Origin: Vreelandella lionensis
GTDB taxonomy: Bacteria; Pseudomonadota; Gammaproteobacteria; Pseudomonadales; Halomonadaceae
DNA: 64,000 nt
Direction: 5' to 3'
Assembly: GCF_002087295.1 (NCBI RefSeq)
Contig: NZ_MWVI01000083.1
Coordinates: forward strand, 29,513 to 93,512
The notes under the pieces are model-generated. The model did no database searches. It saw only the letters and a list, made by a program, of their open reading frames with translations, and was not told where the DNA came from. This document shows, in pieces, positions 9,680 through 20,101 of this stretch; position 1 is the first letter of the stretch; every line of letters begins with the position of its first letter. The position numbers and the translations under genes are program-made.

Positions 9680-10418
9680 CTAGGCACGCCTCTCCAGCCA
9701 TGCAATCAGCTCCGGCAGCTCTTTGACATGGGCTATGCGGTGCACCCGTTCAGGCAGCATCTGGTCGCCGCATTCAGCCACCCAGGCGGCATGCATACCC
9801 AACTGCTGGGCGGGAAGCACGTCCTCCTTTCCAAGAGTCGCCCACGTGCATGGCGCGCTGCGGCACGGTTTTCAGTCGCTCTAGAGCGGTCAAAAAAGGC
9901 TTGGGGTCAGGCTTCGGCGCGAGTAGCTCCCCAGCGGCAATCGCAACTGGAAAATGCGCCGCCACCGGTTGGCGCTTAAGATGAATATTGCCGTTGGTGA
10001 TCGCCGCGAGCCGATAACGCTCAGCGAGCGCTGCCAGCAGCCCAGCTGCCTCTGGATGAGGTGTCACCTGAACTCGCAGGCGATGGAACTCATTCATTGC
10101 CGCGGCTGCCCATAACAGTGCAGCACTGCGAGGCAAACCGCTGGTTTCCAACTGGGCCTCTAACGCTCGTAGCCTTAGCCAGGTAAAGTCACCTCGCCGT
10201 TCAGGCACTTGGCTTGCCCACTGCTGGCGGCGCTGCAGGTAATCCGCCACGCCCTCCTCATACGTTAACGGCAGCGGCCCCTCTTGACGGGCAGCACGCC
10301 ACGCTGCCAGCGCTTCCAGCAGCCAGCGGTAATGGCCCTCTTCGGTTTTCAACATCACGCCCTGGTTGTCCCATAGGGTGTCGTCTACATCAAAGGTGAT
10401 GGCGTCTAACGTGGCCAT
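9680..10418 (-). CDS. yigB: HAD-superfamily phosphatase, YigB-like (frameshifted)
   Basis: HAD hydrolase: motif I DVDDTLWDN at residues 9-17, motif II AITNGN, Lys of motif III in LAPKPDPKPF, motif IV HVGDS. An extra G near 9829 (AAAGGAGGAC) scrambles the end; removing it restores EDVLPAQQLGMHAAWVAECG and a natural stop at 9680, giving about 245 aa. Position after xerC matches E. coli yigB, whose product dephosphorylates FMN and the riboflavin precursor; that role is inferred from synteny. Starts 3 bp after the xerC stop, so it is co-transcribed. Confidence 0.85.
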
Positions 10419-10420
10419 GA

Positions 10421-11329
10421 TTAACTCTCACTGGGGCGGCGTTTGGCGCGCGGGTGGGCGGCATCGTAACTTTCTGCCAAGTGCTGCCAATCCAGCCGCG
10501 TATACACCTGAGTAGTGGATAGATTGGCATGACCCAGCAGCTCCTGCACGGCCCGCAGATCCTGGCTGGATTCCAGCAGATGGCTGGCAAAAGAGTGGCG
10601 CAGGCGGTGGGGGTGAAGATGTTCGGGCAGGCCGCGCACCACCGAGAGCTGCGCTAAGCGTTTCTGGATCGCTCGATGCCCCAACCGCTGCCCCCGCTGC
10701 CCGACGAACAGCGCCGTTTCAGCGCTGGCCGCCAAACTGGCCCGGCAGGTGAGCCACGCTTCCAGCGCCTGCTGGGCGCGTCGCCCCACCGGCACTTGGC
10801 GGGGCTTGCTGCCCTTACCCATCACCCGCACATGATTGGCCGTTAAGTGGCTCATATCCAGCGCCGCCAGCTCGGCTAAGCGCAGGCCGCTGGAGTAGAA
10901 AAGCTCCAGCATGGCTTGGTCGCGAAGCGCCAGCGGCGAGCCGTCGTGGGGCGTATCCAGAAAGCGCGCCAGCGCATCCACATCCAGCGGTCTGGGCAGA
11001 TGGCTGGGCTGCTTAGGGGTGCGCAGTAGGCTGACCGGGTTATCTGCCAACACGCGATGCTGCACTAACGCATCGGCAAAGCGAGATAGCGCCGCACGTC
11101 GGCGGGCCAGGCTTCTCGGCGCCAGCCCACGGCTACCTTCGGCGCCTAAAAAGGCCCTCGCCAGCGCCGTGTCCAGCGCGCTGGCCTGGGTCACGCCACG
11201 CTGTTCGGCAAACTGGCAAAAGGCGGATAAATCCTGACGATAGGCCGCCACCGTGGCCGGGCTGGCATGGTTGGCTAGCTGCGCTAAGTAGTCAGTGACC
11301 GTGTCTGCCAGCAAGCTATCGCTATCCAT
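10421..11329 (-). CDS. xerC: Site-specific tyrosine recombinase XerC
   Basis: Resolves chromosome dimers at dif together with XerD. 302 aa from ATG 11329 (MDSDSLLADTVTDYLAQL). Catalytic set: Arg in SSGLRLAEL, Lys in GKGSK, His-x-x-Arg in HPHRLRHSFASHLL, His in LGHANLSTTQ, and nucleophile Tyr in QVYTRL. The N-terminal SAM-like domain is complete. The start overlaps the end of the DUF484 gene by 8 bp. The longer open frame (to 11485) overlaps DUF484 and is rejected. Confidence 0.95.
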   Translation of the reverse strand: MDSDSLLADTVTDYLAQLANHASPATVAAYRQDLSAFCQFAEQRGVTQASALDTALARAFLGAEGSRGLAPRSLARRRAALSRFADALVQHRVLADNPVSLLRTPKQPSHLPRPLDVDALARFLDTPHDGSPLALRDQAMLELFYSSGLRLAELAALDMSHLTANHVRVMGKGSKPRQVPVGRRAQQALEAWLTCRASLAASAETALFVGQRGQRLGHRAIQKRLAQLSVVRGLPEHLHPHRLRHSFASHLLESSQDLRAVQELLGHANLSTTQVYTRLDWQHLAESYDAAHPRAKRRPSES

Positions 11330-12038
11330 GCGGCTCCGACGCCAACCGCAGCAGTAGGCGCGCGACAATATCGCCCACATTCTCGGTAAACAGCGTATCC
11401 ATACTGGCGCGGTAACATTCAGGGTCGGGGCTAGCGAGCAGCAAATAACCCAACTGCTCGCCTGCTGAGAGGCGTGTAATCGCACAGGAACCCGCTTTAA
11501 GAGGTGCTTTGGTATGGGGCAGTAGGCACTTCCAATCGCTGACGCTCAGCTTGGCGCAGCGACTGGTGCGGCCATCCAGCAGCGCCGCTAGGCGGGCGCT
11601 GGCGTGCTGGTCGAGAATATGGCGCGGCGGCTGGGGAGGTGTGGGCTCCGCATCGCTTAACGACGCGGGGCACCATAGGGCCATCGCCGGTGTTTGAAAG
11701 CGCTCGCTAAGCTGAGTCGCCAGCGCTTGGGCCAGGGCATCACGGTCTTCCGCTTCGACTAAGCTGAGCAGCGTTTCCCGCAGGCGACGGTACTGAGCCT
11801 CGTTATGACGAGCGGTTTCCAGCAAATGCTCAAGCCGCCCTTCCGCCGTTTCAGCTCGCTGGCGCAGATCGATCACCAACCTCTCCAGCAGCGATACAGC
11901 GCCGTCGATATTTGGGTGCGGAACCTTGAGCTGCTGCAGCAGCCCTTCACGGCCAATAAAAAAATCGGGGTGACGGGCCAGCCAAAACGCTACTTGGTCA
12001 GGGTCGAGCGTTTTGCGCGGCTCAGGAGCTTGAGACAT
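11322..12038 (-). CDS. DUF484 family protein
   Basis: 238 aa from ATG 12038 (MSQAPEPRKTLDPDQVAFWL) with AGGAG 7 nt upstream. The pattern 'VAxWLARHPDFF' plus a coiled coil (RLVIDLRQRAETAEGRL) and a GAF-like C-terminal half (CAITRLSAGEQLGYLLLASP) is typical of DUF484, which sits between dapF and xerC in many gammaproteobacteria. Function is unknown. Confidence 0.9.
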   Translation of the reverse strand: MSQAPEPRKTLDPDQVAFWLARHPDFFIGREGLLQQLKVPHPNIDGAVSLLERLVIDLRQRAETAEGRLEHLLETARHNEAQYRRLRETLLSLVEAEDRDALAQALATQLSERFQTPAMALWCPASLSDAEPTPPQPPRHILDQHASARLAALLDGRTSRCAKLSVSDWKCLLPHTKAPLKAGSCAITRLSAGEQLGYLLLASPDPECYRASMDTLFTENVGDIVARLLLRLASEPHG

Positions 12039-12054
12039 CGCCGTTCTCCTCGCA

Positions 12055-12886
12055 TTAGTTGAGTGATACCCGACCATCAAACACCCGGGTAGCAGGGCCC
12101 ACCATGACGAGTGACGCTTCGGGGTCAGGCCACTCGATACTGAGCTGCCCGCCGGGCAAGTGCACTTTCACTGGGCTCTTCAGAAGCCCCTGACGAATCC
12201 CACTGGCCACCGCCGCACAGGCACCGGTGCCGCAGGCAAGGGTTTCACCGCTGCCGCGCTCAAACCCCGCAGGCGAATCTCACTGGGCGATACCACCTGC
12301 ATAAAGCCCACGTTTACGCGCTTGGGGAAGCGTGGGTGAGATTCCAGCAGCGGCCCCAACCGCTCCACCGGGGCACTATCCACGTTCTCTACCTGGAGGA
12401 CAGCATGAGGGTTGCCCATGGAGACCACGCCAAGCTGCAGCGTTTCGCCATCGACTTCTACCTCATGCAGCGGTTGATCACCCGGCGCTTCAAACGGCAG
12501 CGTCGCCGGGTTGAAGCGCGGCCTACCCATATCGACCCGCACCATGCCATCGTGCTGAACGTTGAGCACTAACGGGCCACCGGCGGTTTCCACATGGATT
12601 TCGTGCTTGTGGGTTAAACGCTGGTCTCGCACAACGCGGGCAAAGCAGGGCGCGCCGTTACCGCAGTTTTCTACTTCGTGCCGTCGGCGGTGTAGATACG
12701 GTAGCGAAAGTCCATATCCGGGTCGCGGGGCGGTTCGACGATCAGCAGTTGATCAAAGCCAATGCCAAACCGCCGGTCCGCCAACTGGCGGATCTGCTCA
12801 TCCCGCAGGCGCGCCCGCTGGGTGACCAGGTCCACCACCATGAAGTCGTTGCCCAGGCCGCGCATTTTGGTGAAGTGGAGCAGCAT
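12055..12886 (-). CDS. dapF: Diaminopimelate epimerase (two frameshifts)
   Basis: Interconverts LL- and meso-DAP for lysine and peptidoglycan. N-terminus [20 protein letters not shown] from ATG 12886, which overlaps the lysA stop (TGATG). A missing G near 12672 (ACGAAG for ACGGAAG) hides the first catalytic Cys motif [13 protein letters not shown]; a second break near 12264 precedes [17 protein letters not shown] with the second catalytic Cys. The C-terminal [20 protein letters not shown] follows to TAA at 12055. DapF is essential, so these breaks are most likely base-calling errors. Confidence 0.9.
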
Positions 12887-14157
12887 CAGCGCGCCCCTTC
12901 CGGCAGCAGCGCCTCGCCGGCCCACAAGCTTTCCAGCGTTTCCCGAGCGCGTACCACGTGGTAGGTGTCACCATCCACCATCACCTCCGGCGGGCGTGGG
13001 CGGCTGTTGTAGTTCGAGGCCATGACGAAGCCATACGCCCCGGCCGAGCGTACCGCTAGCAGATCGCCTTCGGCGATAGCAAGCTCACGCTCTTTACCCA
13101 GGAAGTCGCCGGTTTCACACACAGGGCCGACCACGTCGTAGGTGGCGTTCTCACGAGGCTGGCGGGTATCCACCCGCACAATCGCCTGCCACGCCTGATA
13201 CAGCGCCGGACGAATCAGGTCGTTCATGGCCGCATCGACAATGGCAAAGTTCTTGGTCTCGCCGGGGTTCAAGAACCCTACCCGGGTGAGCCTCAGTCCG
13301 GCGTTGGCCGCAATAGAGCGACCTGGCTCAAACAGCAGCGTGAGCTTTTCGCCGCCTTCCCAGCGGGAGAGGCGCGCCAGCAATTGGCTAGCGTAATCGA
13401 ACGGTTGGGGTGGCTTCTCGTCACGGTAGGGCACGCCTAAGCCGCCGCCTAAATCCAGATGGTCGATCTCGATGCCGCGTTCGCGTAGTCGCTCCATCAG
13501 CACCAGCAGGCGCTCCAGGGCATCTAGGAACGGAGCCGTTTCGGTAAGCTGCGAGCCAATGTGGCAATCAAGCCCGGTCACCCGAAGGTTGGGCAAGCTG
13601 GTAGCCAGTTGGTACACCTCCAGCGCGTCATCCACCGGAATGCCAAACTTGTTATCTTTTAAGCCGGTAGAGATATAAGGGTGAGTGCCCGCATCCACAT
13701 CAGGATTGACGCGCAGCGAGACCGGAGCGATTTTCCCCAGCTCACCTGCCACGGCATTCAGGCGCTCAAGCTCTGGGCGCGACTCGACGTTAAAGCATTT
13801 GATGCCGACTTCTAGCGCCCGCGCCATTTCATGCGGCTGCTTAGCCACCCCAGAAAAAACCACTTTGGTGGGGTCGCCGCCCGCTTTTAGCACCCGCTCC
13901 AACTCGCCTACCGAGACAATATCAAACCCGGCCCCCATGCGGGCCAGTAGGCCCAGCACGGCAAGGTTAGAGTTGGCTTTCACCGCGTAGCAGATTAAGT
14001 GCGAGTGGCCACCCAAGGCTTCGGTGTAGGCGCGGAAATGGCGCTCAAAGGTCGCTTTTGAGTAGACATAGCAGGGCGTGCCCAGCTCGGCGGCCAGCTG
14101 CGTTAGCGGCACATCTTCGGCGTAGAGCACGCCGTCGCGGTAGTTAAAGTGATCCAT
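12886..14157 (-). CDS. lysA: Diaminopimelate decarboxylase
   Basis: PLP enzyme making L-lysine from meso-DAP. 423 aa, intact. Landmarks: [14 protein letters not shown] (PLP Lys about residue 60), [30 protein letters not shown] (active-site Cys) and [18 protein letters not shown]. It begins inside the lptM stop (TAATG), implying translational coupling, and ends overlapping dapF. Confidence 0.96.
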   Translation of the reverse strand: MDHFNYRDGVLYAEDVPLTQLAAELGTPCYVYSKATFERHFRAYTEALGGHSHLICYAVKANSNLAVLGLLARMGAGFDIVSVGELERVLKAGGDPTKVVFSGVAKQPHEMARALEVGIKCFNVESRPELERLNAVAGELGKIAPVSLRVNPDVDAGTHPYISTGLKDNKFGIPVDDALEVYQLATSLPNLRVTGLDCHIGSQLTETAPFLDALERLLVLMERLRERGIEIDHLDLGGGLGVPYRDEKPPQPFDYASQLLARLSRWEGGEKLTLLFEPGRSIAANAGLRLTRVGFLNPGETKNFAIVDAAMNDLIRPALYQAWQAIVRVDTRQPRENATYDVVGPVCETGDFLGKERELAIAEGDLLAVRSAGAYGFVMASNYNSRPRPPEVMVDGDTYHVVRARETLESLWAGEALLPEGAR

Positions 14158-14285
14158 TACCCCTCCTGCTCGGCGGCCGAATCATTGGTATCGTCAGGCA
14201 GATAAAGTGGCCCCTTTTGACCACAGCCAACAAGCAGCAGTGCGGCCATTAGCAGCGCGCTAAGTGTGATTGCACTGCGTTTCAT
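14157..14285 (-). CDS. lptM: LPS translocon maturation lipoprotein LptM (YifL)
   Basis: A 42-aa lipoprotein. It reads [20 protein letters not shown] then Cys at residue 21, followed by [11 protein letters not shown]. The lipobox LVGC and the [10 protein letters not shown] signature are diagnostic of LptM/YifL, which assists LptD disulfide maturation. The start overlaps the argH stop (ATGA) and the stop overlaps the lysA start (TAATG). This position before lysA is conserved in Pseudomonas. Confidence 0.9.
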   Translation of the reverse strand: MKRSAITLSALLMAALLLVGCGQKGPLYLPDDTNDSAAEQEG

Positions 14286-15685
14286 GACGCACCTTTCAGG
14301 GCTGCCAGCGCTTCTCGCGCACGATTTGCAGCGGCGCGCACTTGGTCAGGCGCCGTGCCGCCAATATGGTTGCGGGCAGCAACCGAACCTTCCAGCGTCA
14401 GCACCTCAAATACGTCCTGCTCGATGATATCGGAGAACTGCTGGAGCTCTTCGAGGGTCATTTCAGAGAGATCTTTCTTGGTTTTCAGGCCGTAGGCCAC
14501 GGAGAGACCCACGATCTCGTGAGCATCACGGAAGGCCACGCCTTTACGCACCAAGTAATCCGCCAGGTCGGTGGCGGTGGAGAAGCCGCGCCGCGCCGCT
14601 TCGTACATGCTCTCTTTTTTCGGCTCGATGGCGGGCACCATGTCCGCAAAGGCTTTTAGGAAGTCGCGCACGGTATCGACGGCATCAAACAGCGGCTCTT
14701 TGTCCTCCTGGTTATCCATGTTGTAGGCCAGGGGCTGCGACTTCATCAGCGTCAGCAGCGCCATCAGATGGCCATACACACGGCCGGGTTTTACCGCGCA
14801 CCAGCTCGGGCACGTCGGGGTTTTTCTTCTGCGGAATGATGGTGGAGCCGGTGCAGAAGCGGTCGGGCAGGTCGATAAAGTTAAACTGCGCACTGGTCCA
14901 CAGCACGAGCTCTTCACTCATCCGCGACAGGTGCATCAGCAGAATGCTGCCAAAGCTGGTGAATTCGATGGCGAAGTCGCGATCCGACACCGCATCCAGG
15001 GAGTTTTCAGCAGGGCGGTGGAAGCCGAGCAACTCGGCGGTTACGTGGCGGTCGATGGGGAGGGGGTGCCCGCCAGCGCCGCGGAGCCCAGCGGCATCAC
15101 GTTCACCCGTTTACGGCAATCCAGCAGGCGCTCGTGGTCGCGGGCCAGCATCTCTTGCCACGCCAGCAGGTGGTGGCCGAAGGTGACTGGCTGAGCCGTT
15201 TGCAGGTGAGTAAAACCGGGCATGATGGTGTCGGCCTCGCGTTCGGCAAGCTCAATCATGCCGTCGCGCAGGCGTGTCAGCTCCGCTTCAATCACGTCGA
15301 TCTCATCGCGCATGAACAGGCGAATATCGGTGGCAACTTGGTCGTTGCGAGAGCGGCCGGTGTGCAGTTTCTTGCCAGTAATGCCGATTTTATCGGTCAG
15401 GCGCGCCTCGATGTTCATGTGCACGTCTTCCAGCGGTACCGACCACTGGAACTCACCGCGCTCAATTTCGCCCTGAATCTCGGTCAGGCCGTTAATAATG
15501 GCGTCGCGCTCTTCTTCGGTGAGCACGCCCACCCGCGCCAGCATGGTGGCATGGGCAATTGAGCCCTGAATATCCTGGCGCGCCAGGCGCTGGTCGAAGT
15601 TCACAGACGCGGTAAAGCGTGCAACAAAGGCATCGGTGGGCTCGCTAAAGCGACCGCCCCAAGACTGGTTCGTAGCTTGGCTCAT
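14282..15685 (-). CDS. argH: Argininosuccinate lyase (frameshifted)
   Basis: Last step of arginine synthesis. Starts at ATG 15685 ([20 protein letters not shown]); the ATG at 15694 lies too close to AGGA. Motifs: [29 protein letters not shown]. Breaks lie near 15050-15060 ([10 protein letters not shown] against [15 protein letters not shown]) and near 14795-14800 (VRGKT against [11 protein letters not shown]). The 1,404-nt span equals 467 aa plus stop, so the two shifts cancel. The catalytic-loop signature reads [11 protein letters not shown] instead of the usual GSSIMPQKKNP: the catalytic Ser position is Thr. Confidence 0.92.
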
Positions 15686-15779
15686 CGGAAACATATCCTG
15701 CTGACAAAACTAAGGGAATCGTTACCGGAAAGTGTACCAGAGTCACTACGTGGAGCGGCATGCCGTTTTATGGCAGTGT

Positions 15780-18228
15780 TTATAACGAGGTAGGAGATTC
15801 TTGGCTAGCAACGACTACTAGCGGCGTTTTCAAATATGCCTTCAGCGCACTCAAGGCCATGGGGCGAGCAAAGTAGTAGCCTTGGAAGTGGTCGCACTGC
15901 AGGGTACGCAGGAAGTGAAACTGCTCGGCGGTTTCAACCCCTTCAATTAACACCTCGAGTCCCAACTTATCTGCCATGGTGACAACGCCCTCTACAATAG
16001 CGGCGTCACGGGAATCAACGGCCTCATCGCCCACAAACGAGCGGTCAACCTTCAGCTTATTGATGGGTAGGCGTTTTAGACAGCTAAGGCTTGAGAAACC
16101 GGTGCCAAAGTCATCCAGAGCAATGTGCACGCCCAGTTGGCGCAGGGCCTGTAAGGCCTGAATGGTGTGTTCGGCGCTATCCATTAACACACCTTCGGTC
16201 AGCTCCAGCTCTAATAGCGCGGGGGGCAAGCCACTACGCGCCAGCACCTGCTTTACGGAGTCTAAAAAGCCTGGGCGCTGCAACTGCATGGGTGATACGT
16301 TAATCGCCATGGTGATGGGGGTCGCGCTTTCGGCATTGAGCACCACCGCATCGCGGCAGGCGGTTTCCATCACCCACTCACTGATGGGGATAATCTGCCC
16401 GGTATCCTCAGCCAAAGGAATAAACTGCCCTGGCGGGATGTTGCCACGCTCTGGGTGGTACCAACGGATCAGCGCTTCAACCCCAGCGACCCGCCCGCTA
16501 TGGTGAATTTGCGGCTGGTAATGGAGCTCAAACTGCTCCTGCTCAATGGCCTGCTGCAGGGCATGGCGCAAATTCACCCGCTCGGTGACCTTGCGGTTAA
16601 GTTCGTCGGTATACCACTGAAAGGTGTTGCGCCCCCTGCGTTTGGCCTTGTACATGGCAAGGTCGGCCTGCTGAATGAGCTGACGCGGCGTTTGAATAGT
16701 GCCATCGTTGGTGGCGATCCCAATACTGGCAGTAATTCTTAGCTCGTTGCTGCGATACCAGTAAGGTGCCGAAACTCGTGCCAGCAGCCGCTCGACCACC
16801 TGTAATACATCGTCTTCGTGGGCTAAATCCGGCAACAGTACGATAAACTCATCGCCGCCAAATCGGGCCACGGTGTCCCAGGGGCGCAGCTCCTCCTCCA
16901 AGCGCTTGGCGACCTCTAGCAAAATATAGTCGCCCACTTCATGGCCGAGGGTGTCATTGATTGGCTTAAAGTCGTCTAAATCAATGAACAGGCACTGCTA
17001 AATAACGCTGGTAGCGTCTGGCTAACAAACAACCTTGGGCAAGGCGCTGGTCCAGCAGCAGCCGGTTGGGCAGCCCGGTCAGCGCATCGTGATTGGCGTT
17101 ATGGCTCAGCTGGGCCTGATACTCTCGTTGGGCGGTAATATCGTTTTGCGCACCGATAAAATGAGTGACTACGTCAGCTTCATCGCGCACCGGGGAGATA
17201 TAAAGATCGTTCCAGAAAGGCGCGCCGTTACGGCGATAGTTGCGAATCACCACGTGCACATCGCGCTGCTCTTTGATGCCTTTGCGCAATTGCGCCAGGG
17301 TTGCAGGATCCGTGTCGATTCCTTGTAGAAAACGGCAGTTGCGCCCAGCGCGGCCTCTCGCGAGTAGCCGGTGATGCGCTCAAAGGCCGCATTCACATAC
17401 ACCATCGACAGATCAGGACGCTGAGCATCCACAATGACCACGCCATTGGTGCTGGACTCCACGCTGCGCTCCAGCAGCGTCAACTGCCGTTCAGTGTCTT
17501 TGCGCTCGGTAATATCCTGAGTAGAGCCCTGAACTTGAATAATTTTCCCTAGCTCATCGCGCACCGCTCGGCCAATCACTCGCACCCAGCGCCGTCGCCC
17601 CTGCTGGGTAATAATCTCCAGCTCTTCGTCAAAACTTATCCCCTTCTCACAGCAGTTGGTAAACACGGCTTGAATACGCGACCGAGAGCTTGGCGTGTAA
17701 AAAGCAATCGCCTCCTCCAGCGTGGGCTGGTGGCCAACAGGCATATCGTGAAGGCGGCACACCTCCTCCGACCAGATCGGCAGCCCCACCGCTAAATCCT
17801 ATACCAGCCGCCGATATGTGCTGTCTCACCGCAATACGAAACAGCCGCTGATTGCGCCGTAGCTGCTTTTCAACCGCCTTTCGCCGGGTGATATCTCTAG
17901 CGATCACATAAATCACCTGCTCACCAGCAGAAGCGGACACTTCCAACCAAACGCGCCTGCCATCTACCGCTAACGCACAAATATCGAAGGCATTAATTTT
18001 TTCACCCCGGCATACCCTTGCCAACGCTGCTTCGATAACGGGATGATCACGTGGCTCTACCACGACACCACAGGGCCTACCCAGCAGCGCTTCTGCTTGG
18101 TAACCCAGTAGCGACTCAAAGGTTGGGTTGATGCTGAGCAGCGTGCCCGCAAAGTCAATGCAGCAGAACAAATCCTGCGAAAGCAGAAAGAATTGGTCTA
18201 GCTTGCCTTGCGGTTCAACAGGGGGCAT
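15780..18228 (-). CDS. PAS-PAS-LOV-GGDEF-EAL cyclic-di-GMP protein (several frameshifts)
   Basis: A multidomain signalling protein of about 816 codons spread over four frame segments. Order: PAS (LFCCIDFAGTLLSINPTFESLL); second PAS (WVRVIGRAVRDELGKIIQVQ); a LOV-type PAS with FERITGYSREAALG then, after a missing G near 17343, GRNCRFLQGIDTDPATLAQL and NYRRNGAPFWNDLYISPV; GGDEF (ALTGLPNR, FGGDEFIVLLPD, with inhibitory RxxD as RPWD five residues before GGDEF); EAL (VEALIRW, INVSPMQL, LDDFGTGFSSL, LKVDRSFV). All catalytic residues of both enzyme domains can be read. Breaks lie near 17800, 17343 and 16990. The start at 18228 has TAGGA upstream. The LOV motif carries the photoactive Cys and the flavin-contacting Asn/Gln, so blue-light control is inferred. 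Confidence 0.85.
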
Positions 18229-18365
18229 GGCATTTCCTAACAGGCGTTAAACGCGTTCAGCGCTGGCCCTAAATTCGGCCGGTTATTTTTACTGTGTGGC
18301 TGGGTGCTTTATGATGAGAATTATCACAGTTCGACGCGCCGTGTCAGCGGCAAAGGGAGAATCAG

Positions 18366-19309
18366 GTGTCATCCATCACTAAATTGCGCATCGCCACGCG
18401 TAAAAGTCAGTTGGCCATGTGGCAGGCCGAGTACGTCCGCGACCGCTTGATGGCGGCACATAGCGGTCTGGAAGTTGAGCTTTCCCCCTCTCCACCAAAG
18501 GCGACAAAATTCTCGATACGCCTCTCTCCAAAATTGGTGGCAAAGGGCTATTCGTCAAGGAGCTTGAAGACGCCATGCTGGATGGACGCGCCGATATTGC
18601 CGTGCACTCCATGAAAGATGTGCCCATGCACTTCCCGGAAGGCTTAGGGCTTTCGGTGATTTTGGAAGGTGCTGATCCCACCGATGCGTTTGTGTCCAAT
18701 CACTATAACAGCATAGATGAACTGCCCGAAGGCGCACGTATCGGCACTGCCAGCCTGCGCCGCGGATTGCAGATGCGCGAAGCGCGCCCAGATCTACAGA
18801 TTCTCAACCTACGCGGCAATGTACAAACTCGCCTTGGCAAGCTCGACGATGGTGAATTTGACGCTATTATTCTGGCGACCTCTGGCCTGCAGAGCTTAGG
18901 CCTCGACGCCCGTATTGCACAGGCGCTGCCACCTGAGATTTGCCTGCCCGCCTGCGGTCAAGGGGCGCTGGGCATTGAGTGTCGCCTGCACGACCCCGAG
19001 TTGATCACGCTGCTTGCCCCGCTGGACGACCAGGACACCGCTACTCGCGTTCGAGCAGAGCGCGCCATGAACACGCGCCTGGAAGGTGGCTGCCAAGTGC
19101 CGATTGCCGGGCACGCCGTACTGGATAAAGCCAACGATACCCTGTGGCTGCGCGGGCTAGTGGGCAACCCAGAGGGCACCGAGGTACTGCGTGCCGAGGG
19201 CCGTGGGTCTATCCACGAGCCGGAAGCGCTCGGCATTCGTATTGCCGAAGAGCTGCTGGATCAAGGCGCTGGCGATATCTTGGCAGAGGTTTACGGCCGC
19301 AACGTATGA
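18366..19309 (+). CDS. hemC: Hydroxymethylbilane synthase (frameshifted)
   Basis: Porphobilinogen deaminase of haem synthesis. GTG start at 18366 with GGGAG 7 nt upstream: [22 protein letters not shown] one-base loss near 18484 in a C-run hides [20 protein letters not shown]; the rest ([39 protein letters not shown], dipyrromethane-cofactor Cys in [11 protein letters not shown]) is intact. Restored length 314 aa. The stop overlaps hemD (ATGA). Divergent from the GGDEF-EAL gene. Confidence 0.93.
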
Positions 19310-20058
19310 GCCAGCCGGTACTGATCTGCCGCCAAGGGGGGCGGGGCGAAGCGCTGGCCGATGCCCTGCGGGCAAGCGAAGGCTGGGTGGAGTCGCTTGA
19401 CGTGATGCATCTGGAAGCGCTGCCTGAAGATGCTACGCAGCGCCAAGTCTGGTTGGATATTGATCAGTACCATAAGATAGTGGTGGTCAGCCCCTTTGCC
19501 GCTTACTGTTTAAGCGAGGCGCTGGATCGCTACTGGCCGCAGCTACCTATCGGTATTGATTACTATAGCGTTGGACGGGGCACTGCCAGCATACTGTTCG
19601 ATCAGCTTGGGGTTCGGGTACGTATTCCTCCGCCCCAGCAGGGTGAAGACACCAGCGAAGCGCTGCTTTCGCTAGCGTCGCTTCGCCACCTAGCACATCA
19701 ACGAGTGCTGCTGGTGGCAGGAGAAGGCGGCCGCACGCTGATCGCCGACACTCTAGCGGCACGCGGGGCCACTATTACCCGGCTGGCGGTCTATCGGCGG
19801 GTTTATCAGCCGCCTTCGCCAGCGATGCAAAAGCGCCTCGCCACAGGTGCCTACCGGGCGCTGATCGTCACCAGCGGCGAACTGCTTGAATATCTGCCAA
19901 AATGGTGTGGTCCAGCAGCGTTGAACCAACCGCTAATCGTTTCCAGTCACCGTTTAGCTACACTGGCCGGTAAACTGGGTTTTTGTGACCTCAAGGTGGC
20001 GTCGGGAGCAACGCCGGCTGCGCTGGTGGCCGCGTTGGATCGGTCCTGCAACCCATAG
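19306..20058 (+). CDS. hemD: Uroporphyrinogen-III synthase
   Basis: 250 aa starting [17 protein letters not shown] at the ATG that overlaps the hemC stop. HemD is poorly conserved; support comes from [49 protein letters not shown] and VYRRVY (inter-domain) plus its position between hemC and hemX. The open frame extends upstream within hemC; this part is not coding here. Confidence 0.9.
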   Translation: MSQPVLICRQGGRGEALADALRASEGWVESLDVMHLEALPEDATQRQVWLDIDQYHKIVVVSPFAAYCLSEALDRYWPQLPIGIDYYSVGRGTASILFDQLGVRVRIPPPQQGEDTSEALLSLASLRHLAHQRVLLVAGEGGRTLIADTLAARGATITRLAVYRRVYQPPSPAMQKRLATGAYRALIVTSGELLEYLPKWCGPAALNQPLIVSSHRLATLAGKLGFCDLKVASGATPAALVAALDRSCNP

Positions 20059-20101
20059 GGTGCCGATGTCGATCAAGGAACTTAATAAGGGCTAGCGACA
20101 G

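Noticed and set aside
12562..13025. Plus-strand ORFs over dapF and lysA, and similar long antisense frames elsewhere
   Set aside because: They lie opposite genes with clear family motifs in GC-rich DNA, where antisense frames stay open by codon bias.
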